Origin: an uncultured Alphaproteobacteria bacterium
GTDB taxonomy: Bacteria > Pseudomonadota > Alphaproteobacteria > RF32 > CAG-239
NCBI GenBank assembly: GCA_900551585.1
Contig: URWU01000065.1
Coordinates: 1 to 7,764, forward strand
DNA: 7,764 nt
Reading direction: 5' to 3'
In this document: positions 5,533 through 7,764 of the stretch, in pieces
How the letters are laid out: the number at the start of each line of letters is the position of its first letter
Position numbering within the stretch: the first letter of the stretch is position 1
Notes under the pieces: generated by a model
Told to the model about the DNA's origin: nothing
The model's input: only the letters and a program-made list of their open reading frames with translations
The model's database searches: none
Translations under genes and position numbers: made by a program

Positions 5533-6303
5533 ATGAAAGTATCTATCAGCATTCTTCCAAACGAAGAACAAACCATCAGCCAGCTGGCCAATGCTTACCG
5601 CAATTCATATAATACTCTGTCGGCTCAATATAAGTCCAAAGAGGAAATGGCTTTATATACTTATGATTATTTTTATCAGAAAGTGAGACGTTTTGCCGCG
5701 GAAAACGAGCACAGCAATTTGTCGAGAACTTTTATGGTCTGCGTTGACAAACAGCCGGTCGGCTTTGTCCGCTACAGCCGTATTCCCGAATATTACAAGC
5801 AAAATCAGGACGGTATGACCAAAGATTTGGAAAAAGGCATGATGGACGGTTATGAATATGCCTGGTACCGCAAAGTTAAATTTGTCGACAAGGTCAAACT
5901 TGACGATTCAACCATGATTTTGAACCAGATTTATCTTGACCCTTTGGTTCAGCATAACGGTCTCGGCACTTATGTTCTGGCTCAGACTTTGCCGAAGATG
6001 AAAGAAAAAGGCGTCCGTAATCTGATTTTGGAATATAATGTTGACAACCATAACGGCGAAAAATTTTATCACTCTTTCGGTTTTCAGGCGCTTGCCGAAA
6101 CCGAAGACCTTGATCATATTATTCCTAACCGCAGCGGCGGCACCAAGTTTTGCATCAGTAAAGTTAAAATGGTTCATGTTGATGTTGACACGGCTTTGGC
6201 TAAAGCCAATGCCAAGATAGAACAGAAAAAACGAGCCCAGTCGCAGGAGCTTGGAAATGTTATTATCGGAGTGGTCAATAATGCCCGCCAATTTAATAAA
6301 TAA
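5533..6303 (+). CDS. GNAT-family N-acetyltransferase
   Basis: The 256-residue cytoplasmic protein shows the GNAT acetyl-CoA fold. The core beta strand ILNQIYLDP (129-137) runs into VQHNGLGT (139-146), the Q/RxxGxG/A pyrophosphate loop of motif A. NVDNHNGEKFYHSFGF (169-184) is the classic motif B end, with an Asn and the FY..GF pattern. The N-terminal 125 residues are less typical and probably set the acceptor. A C-terminal tail of about 45 residues is rich in Lys, Ala and Gln. The substrate cannot be told from the sequence. The start at 5533 is preferred over the in-frame 5491 because of promoter position; the AAAGAGAAAA purine tract before it is a weak ribosome site. Its end overlaps the mpaA-like gene, so the two are probably co-transcribed. 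It is divergent from the sufE run. Confidence 0.88.
   Translation: MKVSISILPNEEQTISQLANAYRNSYNTLSAQYKSKEEMALYTYDYFYQKVRRFAAENEHSNLSRTFMVCVDKQPVGFVRYSRIPEYYKQNQDGMTKDLEKGMMDGYEYAWYRKVKFVDKVKLDDSTMILNQIYLDPLVQHNGLGTYVLAQTLPKMKEKGVRNLILEYNVDNHNGEKFYHSFGFQALAETEDLDHIIPNRSGGTKFCISKVKMVHVDVDTALAKANAKIEQKKRAQSQELGNVIIGVVNNARQFNK
6268..6271 (+). promoter_or_regulatory. ribosome site that decides the mpaA-like start
   Basis: GGAG lies 9 nt before the ATG at 6281. A competing AGGAG at 6245-6249 lies 7 nt before an in-frame ATG at 6257, so a product longer by 8 residues is also possible. Both sites are inside the GNAT coding region. Confidence 0.45.
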
Positions 6304-6982
6304 AATCAAAAGCATGACCAGCCCGATGGGGCATGAAATTGCTTTTTACGAGCTGCTGAAAGACAAAAAACTACCGAATATCTTTTTTCTCGGCGTTTTT
6401 CACGGCGATGAAACCGAGGGCGAATATGCTATCCGTAAATTCATGGCCGAGCTGGAGCAGGATTGTCCGCAAGACTGCCGCTACAATCTTTATTTTCTGC
6501 CTTGTCTGAATCCCGACGGCAAAGAACTTAAGACGCGTTTTAATGCCAATAAGGTTGATTTGAACCGCAATTATCCGACAGCAAATTTCAAAAACGAAAC
6601 CCAAACGCTCAGCTATGAAAAAGTCAAATGCGGCACGCCGGCTTCTGAAGCGGAAACAAAATTTATGATTGATTTGGTAGAAACTTATCAGCCGTCTATG
6701 ATTATTTCGGTTCATTCAGACCTGCACCTGATTGACTATGACGGACCGGCCAGAGATTTGGCTCTGATGTATGCGGATAAAACCGGTTATAAATTTGTTG
6801 AAAGTGTCGGCTATGAAACGCCGGGCTCTTTCGGCACCTGGGCCGGCATTGAAAAACAAATTCCGCTGATTACGCTGGAAACATGGTGCGGCAGAACAGA
6901 GGCAGAAAAAGAAAAAATCTGGCAGGAACTTCGCCCGGCTTTTTACGAGACTCTGTTTTTTGAAGCAACAAGAAACAAGTGA
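6281..6982 (+). CDS. mpaA: MpaA-like M14 zinc carboxypeptidase (murein tripeptide amidase)
   Basis: E. coli MpaA cleaves the gamma-D-glutamyl-diaminopimelate bond of murein tripeptide in the cytoplasm, feeding wall recycling. The 233-residue protein shows the M14 zinc site: HGDETEGE with His41 and Glu44, and the third ligand His145 in SVHSDLH. CLNPDG (75-80) and NANKVDLNRNYP (88-99) match the MpaA motif around the substrate-binding Arg-Asn pair. SVGYETPGSFGTW (175-187) is nearly the same as in MpaA, and Glu200 in ITLETW is the likely general base. No signal peptide is seen, fitting a cytoplasmic enzyme. It overlaps the GNAT gene by 23 nt (or 47 nt if the ATG at 6257 is used), and a strong terminator follows. 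Other M14 amidases of similar size are possible, but the MpaA-type motifs favour this call. Confidence 0.8.
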   Translation: MPANLINKIKSMTSPMGHEIAFYELLKDKKLPNIFFLGVFHGDETEGEYAIRKFMAELEQDCPQDCRYNLYFLPCLNPDGKELKTRFNANKVDLNRNYPTANFKNETQTLSYEKVKCGTPASEAETKFMIDLVETYQPSMIISVHSDLHLIDYDGPARDLALMYADKTGYKFVESVGYETPGSFGTWAGIEKQIPLITLETWCGRTEAEKEKIWQELRPAFYETLFFEATRNK

Positions 6983-7000
6983 CAAGAAAGAATAAATTAT

Positions 7001-7036
7001 AAAAAAAGCGTCAACCTGAAGATTGACGCTTTTTTT
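7001..7036. terminator. bidirectional intrinsic terminator after mpaA
   Basis: A perfect 14-bp stem, AAAAAAAGCGTCAA against TTGACGCTTTTTTT, encloses the 8-nt loop CCTGAAGA. Both strands end in a run of seven U. It lies between two convergent genes, the mpaA-like gene (+, stop at 6980-6982) and the gene ending at 7052 (-). Confidence 0.93.
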
Positions 7037-7051
7037 AAGATTAGTTTTTTA

Positions 7052-7764
7052 TCAGCCGTAGAACTGTCCCCAACCACCGGTGCGCTGATATTCTTCACGT
7101 ATCAGGCGACAGCCGTTGAACAGATAAGCAGAATACAGCGAACAAACCCGATCGCGGGTGTCATCAATAATGCGGTAGGACTCCCTGTCTTTATCGGAAA
7201 TGACATAAATGCAGGCATTATCCGCATCAGCCAGAAGATAACGAAAACTTCCTTCCTCATCAATAAAAGGCTGCACCCAGACAAAAAGCTGAACCGGGTT
7301 GTCTTTCAGGTTAAACTTGCATAAGTCCATATGATATTGCGGCCGTCCGTGATAGGTCTTTTCGATGATATTGTTAAACAAAATTTTAACCTTTTCCTTG
7401 TCCAGAGCATCTTCATCGTTTAACACCGGTTTCAGATAATAAGTATCATCTTTTTTCTCAACGGCACAACAAACCGTAAATACAAATTTTGCCGTCGGGA
7501 CGCCTTCCTGATTGCGGGCTGCAAAACCGAGACCGGCCGGCGGATAACCATTGGCGACAAAAGAATGAAAACCGATACCGCTGAGAATCTGACCCTCTAT
7601 TGTCATTCCGACAATGATAAAAGGATATTCCGTTTTATTGTCTTTAATCAATATTTCGGACAAATCGGGACGGTTTAAATACTCTTGCAGTTTTTTGTTA
7701 AATTCTTCACGGCGCCATTCAACCGGAGATTCTTTCTCCAGCCAGGCATTAAATTCTTCATTAC
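7052..7764 (-). CDS. unrecognised protein, 5' end beyond the window
   Basis: The frame is open from the right edge to a TGA at 7052-7054, 236 residues in view, with no stop before the edge; a TTG at 7663 is an unlikely start because coding continues past it. The upstream 33 codons are charged and contain EEFNAWLEKE and WRREEFNKK, then the chain becomes a mixed alpha/beta-looking soluble domain. Conspicuous parts are a glycine-rich stretch (GIGFHSFVANGYPPAGLGF), a Cys-Cys pair in FTVCCAVEKK, a segment with alternating hydrophobic residues (PVQLFVWVQPF), and the C-terminal end TGGWGQFYG. No membrane segment or catalytic motif is recognisable. I do not recognise the family. It converges on the mpaA-like gene and shares its terminator. 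Confidence 0.8.
   Translation of the reverse strand, partial: NEEFNAWLEKESPVEWRREEFNKKLQEYLNRPDLSEILIKDNKTEYPFIIVGMTIEGQILSGIGFHSFVANGYPPAGLGFAARNQEGVPTAKFVFTVCCAVEKKDDTYYLKPVLNDEDALDKEKVKILFNNIIEKTYHGRPQYHMDLCKFNLKDNPVQLFVWVQPFIDEEGSFRYLLADADNACIYVISDKDRESYRIIDDTRDRVCSLYSAYLFNGCRLIREEYQRTGGWGQFYG

Noticed and set aside
5908..6315. 135-residue minus-strand open frame under the GNAT gene
   Set aside because: It is antisense to strong GNAT motifs A and B and looks like a codon-bias shadow.

Overview
The window reads as a chromosomal segment of an alphaproteobacterium with modest GC and short AT-rich spacers. The clues are the alphaproteobacterial form of MurA, a SucC-family protein with the alphaproteobacterial/mitochondrial-type insertion after the glycine loop, and a stand-alone SufE. 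I cannot name the species; an uncultured host-associated lineage is a guess from base composition and gene style only. No tRNA, rRNA, CRISPR, insertion sequence or phage gene is visible, and no gap between genes exceeds 300 bases.

Layout. (1) 162-1704, plus strand: a 50-residue, very basic small protein, a hairpin, then murA (first step of peptidoglycan synthesis), closed by a bidirectional terminator at 1757-1797. (2) 1802-1984, minus strand: a two-helix small membrane protein with its own likely extended -10 promoter. (3) 2133-5366, minus strand: a tight run sufE, sucC-like, sucD-like, comF-like, with gaps or overlaps of 12, -1 and 4 nt. (4) 5533-6982, plus strand: a divergent pair, a GNAT acetyltransferase overlapping an MpaA-like murein tripeptide amidase, closed by a second bidirectional terminator at 7001-7036. 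(5) 7052 to the right edge, minus strand: an unrecognised protein whose 5' end lies outside the window.

The main point of interest is the sucCD pair. Both reading frames are intact, full length and translationally coupled, and the CoA-binding part of the alpha subunit is well kept. The phosphohistidine of the alpha subunit is a tyrosine (residue 248), the glutamate that stabilises phosphohistidine is an arginine (residue 209), and several near-invariant residues around them have changed. The beta subunit has matching losses in its nucleotide-binding glycine loop and other catalytic loops. The alpha subunit also ends in a CCDGCC tail. This looks like a succinyl-CoA synthetase paralog that has given up the normal phosphoryl-transfer chemistry, lying between an Fe-S sulfur-transfer gene (sufE) and a cysteine-rich comF, and opposite a GNAT gene. 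A dead synthetase fold fused to a GNAT domain is the known architecture of the Pat/YfiQ lysine acetyltransferases, so a split, distantly similar arrangement is a speculative but testable idea.

Otherwise the genes are ordinary housekeeping functions: wall synthesis (murA), wall-peptide recycling (mpaA-like) and Fe-S assembly (sufE).
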